Assembly: GCA_027493525.1 (NCBI GenBank) | Contig: JAOSKN010000002.1 | Coordinates: 2,265,326 to 2,329,325 of the forward strand | Direction of reading: 5' to 3' | Source of the DNA: Planctomycetota bacterium | Lineage (GTDB): Bacteria > Planctomycetota > SZUA-567 > H5-PLA8 | DNA: 64,000 nt | In this document: one piece after another, positions 19,604-28,771 of the stretch | How the letters are laid out: each line of letters begins with the position of its first letter | Position numbering within the stretch: the first letter of the stretch is position 1 | The notes under the pieces: generated by a model | The model's database searches: none | Told to the model about the DNA's origin: nothing | The model's input: only the letters and a program-made list of their open reading frames with translations | Position numbers and translations under genes: made by a program

Positions 19604-20404
19604 ATGCTTGAGAAGAATCCCATCGGGATCCGCAACGGGTGCTTGAAGGCGGATTGGCGCGAGGCGTTCGCGGTGGCGAAGGAGGTCGGCGCGGAGTGCC
19701 TGGAGCTGGATGTGCCGCGGGAATTCGAGGGCTTCCCGCTCTACGCGGCCGCGGGGCGCGAGGAACTGAAGCAACTCGAAAAGGCGAGCGGCGTGCGGCT
19801 GGTCTCGATGTGCCTCGGGGCGTTCTGGGGGCACAGCCCTTCCAATCCGGACGCGAAGGTTCGCGCGACGGCGGCGAAGCTGCTTGCCGAGACCATCGCC
19901 GGCTGCGAGGCCATGGGCATCCCGTACATCCTCGCGCCGCTCACGCACCACGACGGGCTCGGCGTCGAGGAGCAGCGCGCCGGGTGGCGGGAGGTGCTGG
20001 GGCAGACCGCGCCCAAGCTGAAAGGCGCCAAGGTCCAGGTCGGGCTGGAGCTTTGCGCGCGCGACTTCGCGCACTCGGCGCAGGACGCGCTGGCGCTTCT
20101 CGATGCCGTGCAGGCGCCCGCGAACCTGGGGGTGTACTTCGACACGGCCAACGGGATGGGGCGCGGGCACAAGCCGCAGGAGGAGATCCCGGTCCTGTCC
20201 AAGGCGCGGCGGCTGACGATCGTGCACATCAAGGACACCAAGGGGAACCATCTGGGCGAGGGCGAGGTGAATTTCGCCGCGGTGAAGAAGACGCTGGAGG
20301 CGGCCCGGTACGCGGGCCCGTTCGTGCTGGAGACGCCGGCGGGGGACGATCCGAAGGCCAGCGCGAAGCGGAACCTGGAGTTCACCAAGCAGCTTTTTCG
20401 CTGA
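19604..20404 (+). CDS. Sugar phosphate isomerase/epimerase-like TIM-barrel protein 1
   Basis: 266 residues of the AP-endonuclease-2-like (xylose isomerase-like) superfamily. Likely metal ligands are seen in GLELCAR (Glu), VYFDTANG (Asp), IVHIKDTK (His) and VLETPAGD (Glu). AGGAGAGACCC precedes the ATG. Members isomerise or epimerise sugars, keto-sugars or inositol derivatives. It lies between PTS enzyme I and an M19 peptidase homologue on the same strand with short gaps, so it may belong to one operon with them. Confidence 0.8.
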   Translation: MLEKNPIGIRNGCLKADWREAFAVAKEVGAECLELDVPREFEGFPLYAAAGREELKQLEKASGVRLVSMCLGAFWGHSPSNPDAKVRATAAKLLAETIAGCEAMGIPYILAPLTHHDGLGVEEQRAGWREVLGQTAPKLKGAKVQVGLELCARDFAHSAQDALALLDAVQAPANLGVYFDTANGMGRGHKPQEEIPVLSKARRLTIVHIKDTKGNHLGEGEVNFAAVKKTLEAARYAGPFVLETPAGDDPKASAKRNLEFTKQLFR

Positions 20405-20438
20405 GTACCGCGCGTGGCACCGAGTCGAGGGCCGGACG

Positions 20439-21683
20439 ATGAACGCGAAGATCGCGCGCGACCGCGAGGCCGGCCTCGCGGTCCTGAAGCCTGACGCGAA
20501 GGACCTCGAACGCGGCTTGGCGCTGCACCGGGAAGGCCCGGTCATCGAGTCCTACGGCTTCGTGCCGATGGGCTCCCCGGATCGCGCGACCGCGCTCAAA
20601 GCGCTCGACGAAGGGATGCCCGCCGTCGCGTTCGACGACCTGCTGGAGGAGATGCGGCAGACGCGGGTGGTCCACGACCCGGAAGAGCGCGCGGAGGCGC
20701 TGGAGGCGTGGGAGGCCAGCGGGCTGCACGGACTGCTGCTCTGCGCGGGGCAGGAAGACGCGACCCCCGAGCGGCTCCTGCAGCGGATGGCGCGGTACAC
20801 CTACATGCTCGACGGCCTGCGCGAGCATCTCGTGCGCGCGCTCTCGGCCGAGGACATCGAGGCGGCGCGAAAGGCGGGGAAGCGCGCGGTGGTGCTGACC
20901 TGCAACGCCGTCCCGCTGGCCAACCGCTGGGTCTACGAATACGACGAGCTGTACCCGCTGCGCCTGTTTTACCAGCTCGGCGCGCGGATGATGCACCTCT
21001 GCTACCAGCGGCGCAACGCGATCGGGGACGGCTGCGGCGAACCCGGGAACGCGGGGCTGAGCGAGTTCGGGAAGGCCGTGGTGCGGGAGATGAACCGGCT
21101 GGGGGTGCTGGTGGACCTGGCGCACTCCGGCTGGCGCACCTGCCTGGAGGCGGCGCGGGCCTCGACGCGGCCGGTCGTGGTGAGCCACTCCGGCGCGCAC
21201 GCGCTGAACGCGCACATCCGTCTGAAGCCCGACGAGGTGATCAAGGCGGTGGCGGAGACGGGCGGATACGTCGGCGTGGTGGCGATCCCGCATTTCCTGG
21301 GGCGCAGCGGGGACCTCAACGCGCTGCTGGACCACGTCGCATACATCGCAAAGCTCGCCGGCCCCGACCATGTGGCGATCGGGACGGATGTCTCGTACAC
21401 GACGCAGGCCTGCGAGAAGGCCTTCGAAGGCTGGCCGCCGCACAAGTCGCCGCCGCGCTGGTACAGCCTGTGGCCGGCGGGCTCGAAGCCATCGGAAGGG
21501 AAGTACGAGCCGTGGCAGCGGCAGAGCCTCTCGTGGACCAACCGTCCGCTCTTCACGGTGGGACTGGCGCAGCGGGGCTTCAAGGACGAGGAAATCCGCA
21601 AGATCATCGGCGGCAACGTGCTGCGGGTGCTGCGCGAAGTCCAGAAGGACACAAGCCCGACCTGGCGCGCCTGGAAGCCCTGA
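20439..21683 (+). CDS. Peptidase M19 (renal/membrane dipeptidase) homologue with missing metal ligands
   Basis: 414 residues of M19-like TIM barrel. The C-terminal metal site is kept: His in VLVDLAHSGW, His in PVVVSHSGAHALN, and GTDVSYTTQ near residue 315. The N-terminal HxD metal motif, normally in a DGHND-type strand, is replaced by VIESYGF, and the bridging Glu of the usual VEGG strand is replaced by LTCNAV. So the canonical binuclear zinc centre cannot form. It may be mononuclear, act on a different substrate, or be non-catalytic. No signal peptide is seen. Preceded by GAGGG at six bases. Confidence 0.72.
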   Translation: MNAKIARDREAGLAVLKPDAKDLERGLALHREGPVIESYGFVPMGSPDRATALKALDEGMPAVAFDDLLEEMRQTRVVHDPEERAEALEAWEASGLHGLLLCAGQEDATPERLLQRMARYTYMLDGLREHLVRALSAEDIEAARKAGKRAVVLTCNAVPLANRWVYEYDELYPLRLFYQLGARMMHLCYQRRNAIGDGCGEPGNAGLSEFGKAVVREMNRLGVLVDLAHSGWRTCLEAARASTRPVVVSHSGAHALNAHIRLKPDEVIKAVAETGGYVGVVAIPHFLGRSGDLNALLDHVAYIAKLAGPDHVAIGTDVSYTTQACEKAFEGWPPHKSPPRWYSLWPAGSKPSEGKYEPWQRQSLSWTNRPLFTVGLAQRGFKDEEIRKIIGGNVLRVLREVQKDTSPTWRAWKP

Positions 21684-21756
21684 GCCCATAGGCCGCCGCC
21701 GGCGAACCCCGGCTATCCACTGGCTCCAAAAGGGGTTCAATCGAAGCCGCCTGCCA

Positions 21757-21785
21757 TTCCTGCGTCTACTTACAAGCGTTATACT
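21757..21785 (+). promoter_or_regulatory. Possible sigma-70 promoter of the MoxR/Bat operon
   Basis: TATACT at 21780-21785 is a good -10 element; TTCCTG lies 17 bases upstream as a weak -35. It is 92 bases before the MoxR start in a 190-base gap. This assumes E. coli-like promoter rules. Confidence 0.3.
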
Positions 21786-21876
21786 GCGGACCTTGCCGAA
21801 GCGGGTGGGGCCACCCTTCCGGCGCCTCGGGGAGGCCGGGGGTCCATTTTTTCTCGAAGGGGAGCTAGGGAGTACG

Positions 21877-22869
<993 letters not shown>

Positions 22870-22874
22870 CTGCT

Positions 22875-22923
22875 GGATCGAGGATCGCGGTACGGGGACT
22901 GAGTAAAGGGCAAAGAGAAGGCA
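22875..22923. repeat. Degenerate heptanucleotide tandem array 1
   Basis: Seven consecutive 7-nt units between the MoxR and DUF58 genes; the first two are GGATCGA and GGATCGC, later ones drift. Spacing is kept exactly at seven bases while sequence diverges. Similar arrays occur at four other sites in the window. Confidence 0.5.
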
Positions 22924-22926
22924 CGC

Positions 22927-23814
22927 ATGGCTGAAGCTGACGTTTCCGAACTGCTGCGCGAGGTCCGCCAGGTCCAGATCGTGGCGAACCGGCTGGTCAA
23001 CGACCTGCTGGCGGGCGAGTACCTCTCGACCTTCAAGGGCCGGGGCATGGTCTTCGACGAGGTGCGCGCGTACGTGCCGGGGGACGAGATCCGGACGATC
23101 GACTGGAACGTTACGGCGCGGACGGGCGAGGCGCACGTGAAGCGCTTCTGCGAGGAGCGCGAGCTGACGGTGCTCTTCGCGGTGGATGTTTCGGCCTCAG
23201 GGATGTTCGGGAGCCAGCGGCGCAGCAAGCTGCAGACGGCGGTGCAGGTCGCGGCGGTGCTGATGTTCAGCGCGCTGAAGAACAACGACAAGGTGGGGCT
23301 GGTCACGTTCGCGCAGGAGGTGACGCAGTACGTCCCGCCGCGGAAGGGGCGCGGAGCGGTGCTGCGGCTGATCCGCGATCTTCTGGCTGTGGAGCCGCGG
23401 CGCGAGGCGACGGATCTGGGCGCGGCGCTGGAGTTCATCGGGCACGTGCAGCGCCGCCGCGCGGTGCTGTTTGTGATGAGCGACTTCATGGGGCCGGACT
23501 GTTCGCGCGCGCTGCGGCTGGCCAACCGCCGGCACGACGTGATCGCCGTGACGCTGAGCGACCCGCGCGAGCTGGAATTTCCCGACGTCGGCTTCGTGGT
23601 CCTGGAAGACGCGGAGACCGGCGAGGTCTGCGAGGTGGACACGCGGCACCCGCGCGTGCGGCGGCTTTTCGCCGAGCGCGCGGCGCGGCGCGAGGCGGGC
23701 CTGGCCGAGACGCTGCGGCGGAGCGGGATCGACCGCATGGAGATCCGCACCGACCGCCCCTACGCTCAGAGCCTGCAGCGCTTTTTCAAGATGCGGGAGC
23801 GGCGTTTCCGATGA
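22927..23814 (+). CDS. DUF58 domain protein of the Bat operon
   Basis: 295 residues. The DUF58 signature VPGDEIRTIDWNVTARTGEA (residues ~55-75) is followed by a degenerate von Willebrand A domain starting VLFAVDVSASGMFG, where the MIDAS DxSxS motif is changed to DVSASG. DUF58 proteins always accompany MoxR and are thought to work with it on envelope or enzyme maturation. The stop codon region overlaps the next gene by 4 bases. Confidence 0.92.
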   Translation: MAEADVSELLREVRQVQIVANRLVNDLLAGEYLSTFKGRGMVFDEVRAYVPGDEIRTIDWNVTARTGEAHVKRFCEERELTVLFAVDVSASGMFGSQRRSKLQTAVQVAAVLMFSALKNNDKVGLVTFAQEVTQYVPPRKGRGAVLRLIRDLLAVEPRREATDLGAALEFIGHVQRRRAVLFVMSDFMGPDCSRALRLANRRHDVIAVTLSDPRELEFPDVGFVVLEDAETGEVCEVDTRHPRVRRLFAERAARREAGLAETLRRSGIDRMEIRTDRPYAQSLQRFFKMRERRFR

Positions 23815-24854
23815 GGCGCGCGGCGGCCTGGAGCCCCGGCCTGGCGCTGCTGCTCCTCGCGGGCTGCGGCGGGCCGGGCGAGGCGCCGGAAGGCGCGTCG
23901 GCCGAGGCGGAGGCTCGCGAGACGCTGGTGAAGGAGGCCGAACGCGGGCCGGTGAAGCTGAAGGCGACGCTGGCGCCGGCCAAGCCGCGGCTCTCCGATT
24001 ACGTGACGCTGCTCCTGGAGATCCGCGCGGAGCCGGAGGTGGAAGTCCACCCGCCGTCGTTCTCGAAGGCGCTGGGGGATTTCCTGATCCACGACTTCCA
24101 CGAGCTGCCGGCGGCGCTGGAGGACGGGCAGCCGGTGCGGCGGCTGGAGTACGAGCTGGAGCCGGCCTTCGCCGGGCCGCACCTGATCCGCGCGCTGGCG
24201 GTGGACTTCACCGATCGTCGCGCGGGCTCGGAGGGGGACGGCAAGACCTTCCGCGTCGAGTTGGATCCGCTGGAGGTCCCGGTTTCGTCGAGCTTCGCCG
24301 ACGGCCCGCCGGATCTGGCGAAGCTGGAGCCGATGCGCGAGCCGGTCGGGCTGCCCGCGCCGCCGAGCCGCGCCTTGTGGCTGGCCTGCGCGGGCGCGGG
24401 CGTGGCGGGGCTGGCCGCGCTGCTGATCCTGCTGCGGCGCAAGCGCGCGGCGGAGACGGAGCGGCGGCGCTCGGCGGAGGAGGTCGCCTACGACGCACTG
24501 AACGCGCTCAAGGGCGAGCGGCTGCCGGAGCAGGGGCGCTTCGCGGACTTCTACGTGCGGCTGACCGGCATCGTGCGGCGCTACATCGAGGCGAAGACGG
24601 GGATCCGCGCGCCGGAGCAGACCACGGCGGAATTCCTGCGCGCGACGGCCGGCGACGCGCGCTTCGATCCGGAGCAGAAAGACCGGCTGCGGCGTTTTCT
24701 CGAGGCCAGCGACCTGGTGAAGTATGCGGCGCAGCGCCCGCGCACGGAGGAGCTCGAGGACGCCTTCGAACGCGCGCAGCAGTTCGTGGGGCTTTCGGGC
24801 GGGCGCGGTTTGTGGGTCGAGGCCAAGGCGCCTGAGCCGGCGGACGCCGCGTAG
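23811..24854 (+). CDS. Bat operon membrane lipoprotein (DUF4381-like)
   Basis: 347 residues. A lipoprotein signal peptide (GLALLLLAGCGGPGEA) is followed by a beta-rich periplasmic domain with RLEYELEPAFAGPHLI, then one transmembrane helix (LWLACAGAGVAGLAALLILL, residues ~186-205) and a helical cytoplasmic tail including FYVRLTGIVRRYIEAKTGIR. The tail matches the segment often annotated DUF4381 or BatD-like in aerotolerance operons. It overlaps the DUF58 gene by 4 bases and is 21 bases before BatA. Confidence 0.75.
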   Translation: MRRAAAWSPGLALLLLAGCGGPGEAPEGASAEAEARETLVKEAERGPVKLKATLAPAKPRLSDYVTLLLEIRAEPEVEVHPPSFSKALGDFLIHDFHELPAALEDGQPVRRLEYELEPAFAGPHLIRALAVDFTDRRAGSEGDGKTFRVELDPLEVPVSSSFADGPPDLAKLEPMREPVGLPAPPSRALWLACAGAGVAGLAALLILLRRKRAAETERRRSAEEVAYDALNALKGERLPEQGRFADFYVRLTGIVRRYIEAKTGIRAPEQTTAEFLRATAGDARFDPEQKDRLRRFLEASDLVKYAAQRPRTEELEDAFERAQQFVGLSGGRGLWVEAKAPEPADAA

Positions 24855-24875
24855 GCGCGAGGATAGGAGCAAGGG

Positions 24876-25958
24876 TTGTTCGAGCACTGGCCGAGTTTCC
24901 GCTCGCCCGAACTGCTGGCGCTGGCGCCGGCGGCGGGGCTGGCCGTCTGGTACGCCTCGCGGCGCGCGGCGCAGCCGGCGGCGGTCTTCTCGAGCGTCGC
25001 CGACGTGCGCGGCCTGCCGGTCACGCTGGCGCAGCGGGCCAGGCGCGCGCAGCCGTGGCTGCGCGCGGCGGCGCTGGGCTTCCTTGTCGTGGCGCTGGCG
25101 CGCCCGCAGCAGGGCATCGTCGAGACGCAGGTTCACGCGGAAGGCATCGCGATCGAGGCGGCGCTGGACACGTCCGGCTCGATGGAGGCGCTGGACTTCC
25201 AGCTCGGCGGGGCGGAGGCCTCGCGCATGGAGGCGGTGAAGCGCGTCTTCATCGAGTTCGTGGAGGGAGACGCGGAGGCCGGGCTTTCCGGGCGGCCGGA
25301 TGACCTGATCGGGCTGGTGAGCTTCGGCGGTTACGCGGACAGCCGCTGCCCGCTCACGCTGGACCACGGCGCGCTGCTGGAGGTGGTGAAGAGCCTGGAC
25401 ACGCCGAAGCCGATCCAGGACCGGCGCGGAAACGTGCTGAACGAGGCGTTCACGCGCGAGGAGGCGCTGACGGCGATCGGCGACGCGCTCGCCCTGTCGC
25501 TGGCGCGGCTGAAGGACGTGCAGGCCAAGAGCAAGGTGATCGTGCTGCTCTCCGACGGGGTCAACAACGCGGGCGTGGCCGATCCGCTGGAGTCGGCCAA
25601 AGCGGCGAAGGCCCTGGGCATCAAGGTCTACACCATCGGCGTGGGGCGTACGGGCGAGGCGAAGATGCTTTTCAAGGACCGCTTCGGGCGGACCGTGCCG
25701 CAGATGGTCAACGTGGAGCTGGATGAGAAACTGCTGAAGGCCATCGCCGAGGAGACCGCCGGGCGCTACTACAACGCGAAGGACACCGATTCGCTGCGCA
25801 AGGTGTACGCGGAGATCGACCGGCTGGAGAAGACCGAGACGGAGCGGCGGATCTACACGGATTACCATGAGCGCTTTGTGCTGCCGCTGCTGGTCGGGGT
25901 GGCGCTGCTGTGTTTCGACCGGATCCTGAGCGCGACGCGGCTGCGCACGCTGCCCTGA
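24876..25958 (+). CDS. batA: BatA-like von Willebrand A domain membrane protein
   Basis: 360 residues. TTG start at 24876 preceded by AGGAGC. An N-terminal membrane segment (~residues 60-78, WLRAAALGFLVVALARPQQG) leads to a von Willebrand A domain with an intact MIDAS motif DTSGSM at residues 98-103 and VLLSDGVNNAG. A second membrane helix is near the C-terminus (LPLLVGVALLCFDRIL). BatA and BatB are the paired VWA proteins of the Bacteroides aerotolerance operon; by context it partners with the MoxR ATPase. Confidence 0.9.
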   Translation: MFEHWPSFRSPELLALAPAAGLAVWYASRRAAQPAAVFSSVADVRGLPVTLAQRARRAQPWLRAAALGFLVVALARPQQGIVETQVHAEGIAIEAALDTSGSMEALDFQLGGAEASRMEAVKRVFIEFVEGDAEAGLSGRPDDLIGLVSFGGYADSRCPLTLDHGALLEVVKSLDTPKPIQDRRGNVLNEAFTREEALTAIGDALALSLARLKDVQAKSKVIVLLSDGVNNAGVADPLESAKAAKALGIKVYTIGVGRTGEAKMLFKDRFGRTVPQMVNVELDEKLLKAIAEETAGRYYNAKDTDSLRKVYAEIDRLEKTETERRIYTDYHERFVLPLLVGVALLCFDRILSATRLRTLP

Positions 25959-25981
25959 ACTTAAGGAGCGACGACGCGAAG

Positions 25982-28115
25982 ATGGAGTGGGGCAACCCGA
26001 ACGCGTTTTTTCTGCTTTGGCTGGTCCCGCTGGGGATCGGGCTGGCGCTCTTCGCGCGCGCGCGGCGGCGGCGCGCGGCGGCGGCGTTCCTGCACGCGAA
26101 CATGCGCGGGCGGCTGCTGCCTGCGGAGTGCGGGGGCGCGCTTCTGGCTCAAGGCGTCGCTCGGGTCGGCGGGCCTGGCGCTCGCGGTCCTCGCGCTGGC
26201 GCGCCCGCGCTTCGGGACGTACCTGGAGGAGGTGCGGCGGCGGGGGAGCGACCTGGTGGTGCTGCTGGACGTCTCGCGCTCGATGCTGGCCACGGACGTG
26301 CCGCCGAGCCGGCTGGAGCGCGCGAAGTCGGACGTGAAGCTGCTCCTGCAGCGCCTGAAAGGCGAGCGGGTGGGGCTGATCGCGTTCGCGGGGCGCGCCG
26401 TGGCGCAGTGCCCGCTCACGACCGACCACGGGTTCTTCCGCCTGGCGCTGGACGACCTGGATCCGCGCAGCGCGCCGCGGGGCGGGACGGCCATCGGGGA
26501 CGCCGTACGCAAAGCGCTGGAGATGCTCCCCGCCGACGCGCAGCGCGACCAGGCGCTGCTGCTGATCACCGACGGCGAAGACCAGGACAGCTTCCCGCTG
26601 CAGGCGGCGGACCTGGCCGCCGAACGCAAGGTGGCGATCTTCACCGTCGGGCTGGGCGACGCCGAACAGGGCGCGCGGGTGCCCGGCGCGGAAGGCAAGG
26701 GCTTCCTCTCCTTCGAGGGCAAGCAGGTCTGGTCGAAGATGGATCCGACGCTGCTCCAGCAGCTCGCGATGCGCACAGGCGGCGCGTGCGTGCTGGCGGG
26801 GACGCAGGCGTACGACCTGGGCAAGATCTACGACGAGCATCTCGCCGCGCTGCGGGGCGAAGAGGTCCTGGGACAGGTGCGGCGGCGGAGGCACGAGCGG
26901 TTCCAGTGGTTCCTCGCCGCGGCGCTGGCGTGCTTCCTCGCAGAGTTGCTGATCAAACCGTACCGGCCGCGGGCCGCGGCCGCGGAAGAGCGCGGCGCGA
27001 AGCCGAAGGTCGCCGGACGCGCGCGCGCTGCGGCCGGCGCGGCGGCGTTGCTGGCGCTGGCGGCGTGCGCGTGCCAGGCCGGGGCGGCGGCAGGCGAGGC
27101 GGCTCCGCCCGAGGAGCCCGTCGAACCGGCGGAAGCGGCGAAGAGCGAGGCGCCAAAGCTCGAACCGGAGCCCGCCGACCGCGCCCGCGACCCGTACGCG
27201 CTGGCCGGCGAGGCGCTGGAGCTGTACGGCCGGGCCGAGTACGACGCGGCGGCGCGGAAGCTCCTCGCGGCGCGCGAGCAACTCCCCGAAGCGGCGGAAC
27301 TGGCCTTCGACCTCGGCTGCGCCCGGCAGCGCGCCGGCGCGAAGGGCGAGGCGGAGGCGCACTACGAGGACGCGAGCCGCACGAAGGACCGCCCGCTGGC
27401 GCTGAAGGCGCGCTTCAACCTGGGCATGCTGGAGGGCGAGGAGGCGACGCGGCTCGCCGGGGTCGAACCCGAACGGCTCGAACCCGCGCAGCGCGGGCCG
27501 GTGCTGGAAGCGCTGGAGCGCGCGATCGGCCATTTCCGCGGCTGCCTGAACCTGGAGGCGTCGTACGAGCCGGCGCGGAAGAATCTCGAAATGATCCGCC
27601 AATGGATCAAGTACCACACCGACCGCTGGCGGCAGCTCGACCGCGAGAAGCGCCGGCGCGAACTGGACCTGCTGGCGTTCCTGGAGTGGCTCGCCGGCGC
27701 GCAGGAAAGCCTGAAGCGCGGCGCGGCCGAACTGGCGGGGCAGCGCCTGCCGCCCGCCGACGCATGGTACGAACTCAAGCGCGCGCAAGGCGAATTGATC
27801 GAAGAGATCCCCTTCGTGAAGGAGAAGATCGCGCAGCCGCAGAGTCCGCAGGCGCAGCCTAGCGCGGAGGATGCGGAGCGGCTCAAGCAGGCCGTCGAGG
27901 CCCTGACCGGGCTGGCGGACCAAGCCGGGCGGGAGATGGAGACGGCGGAGGCGAAACTGGGCGCGCGCGAAGGGGACCCGGCGGCGGAGGCGATGGGCGC
28001 CGCGATGGAGAAGCTCGAAACGATCTGGGACGCGGCCGTGCCGTTCCCGAAGCTCCTGCAGCACGACTTGCAGGCGCAGACGGGGATCGTGCGGCAGCTG
28101 AGCCGAGCCGGCTGA
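25982..28115 (+). CDS. batB: BatB-like VWA protein fused to a BatC-like TPR region (frameshifted)
   Basis: Starts at the ATG 25982 (MEWGNPNAFFLLWLVPLGIG). The frame breaks at the G run 26132-26136; removing one base joins ...LLPAECGARFWLKASLGSAG... to the VWA domain with MIDAS motif DVSRS (in VVLLDVSRSMLATDV). After a membrane helix (FLAAALACFLAELLIKPYRP) and a second hydrophobic Cys-containing segment (AAGAAALLALAACACQAG) comes a TPR region, for example ALELYGRAEYDAAARKLLA. It is thus a BatB-BatC fusion. The visible stop at 28115 is probably a second frameshift, since the next frame continues to 28771; the restored protein would have about 929 residues. Confidence 0.75.
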
Positions 28116-28243
28116 TCGCGGAAGGCGCGGGGACTCCGATTCCTTTCCGCGCGCCGGAGACCGGCGGCGAGACGGAGAAACTCGCCGAGGCGCAGGAACG
28201 GACGCGGCGGCGCACGGCGCTCCTGCCTCTGAAGGCGCAAGCC

Positions 28244-28771
28244 ATGCTGGATGCGCTGAAGGATCAACCGGAGGTTCAAGCGCCGCCGGAAGGCCAGCCG
28301 CCGCAACCCGACCCGAAGGACGTTATGAAGGGCCTGGAGAAGGCCATCGAACTCGCGCCGCAGGCCGTTGAGCGCCAGGCGAAGGCGCTGGAGCACCTGA
28401 AGGCCGCGCGCCGGCTCGACGCATATCCCGAAGCCGAGGAAGCGCGGCGCATCCTGGAGGAGATCGCGAAGGCCCAGCCCCGGAACCCGCAGGACCCCCA
28501 GCAGGATCAGAACAAGCAAGACCCAAACAAGCAGGACCCGCAGCAACAGGACCAACAGAAGCAAGACCCGCAGCCGCAGGATCGGCACAATCCGGATCCG
28601 CAGAAGGAAGGTTCGCAGCCGCAGGCGCAACCGCAAGGCGAGCAGGCGCCGTCGCCGGAGCAGATCGAAGCGCTGTTGCGGCGGGTGCGCGAGCGGGAGC
28701 AGGACCGCCGGCGCAAGCTGGACGATATCCGCGGGCTGCTGGCGCCGCCCGACGCGGAGAAGGACTGGTGA
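28244..28771 (+). CDS. C-terminal part of the BatB/BatC protein, Gln/Asp/Pro-rich
   Basis: 175 residues beginning MLDALKDQPEVQAPPEGQPP. The same frame is open upstream to at least 28090 and reads as protein (ETEKLAEAQERTRRRTALLP), with no good ribosome binding site before this ATG. Adding one G at the run 28082-28085 fuses it to the preceding gene, so it is best read as the tail of that protein. It has a coiled helical stretch, then a QDP/KQDP low-complexity region typical of BatC ends, then a helical terminus LLRRVREREQDRRRKLDDIR. Confidence 0.6.
   Translation: MLDALKDQPEVQAPPEGQPPQPDPKDVMKGLEKAIELAPQAVERQAKALEHLKAARRLDAYPEAEEARRILEEIAKAQPRNPQDPQQDQNKQDPNKQDPQQQDQQKQDPQPQDRHNPDPQKEGSQPQAQPQGEQAPSPEQIEALLRRVREREQDRRRKLDDIRGLLAPPDAEKDW

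Noticed and set aside
23766-28064. Very long minus-strand open frame of about 1,430 codons across the Bat operon
   Set aside because: It is antisense to DUF58, BatA and BatB with intact motifs; the Arg/Leu-rich translation has no domain.
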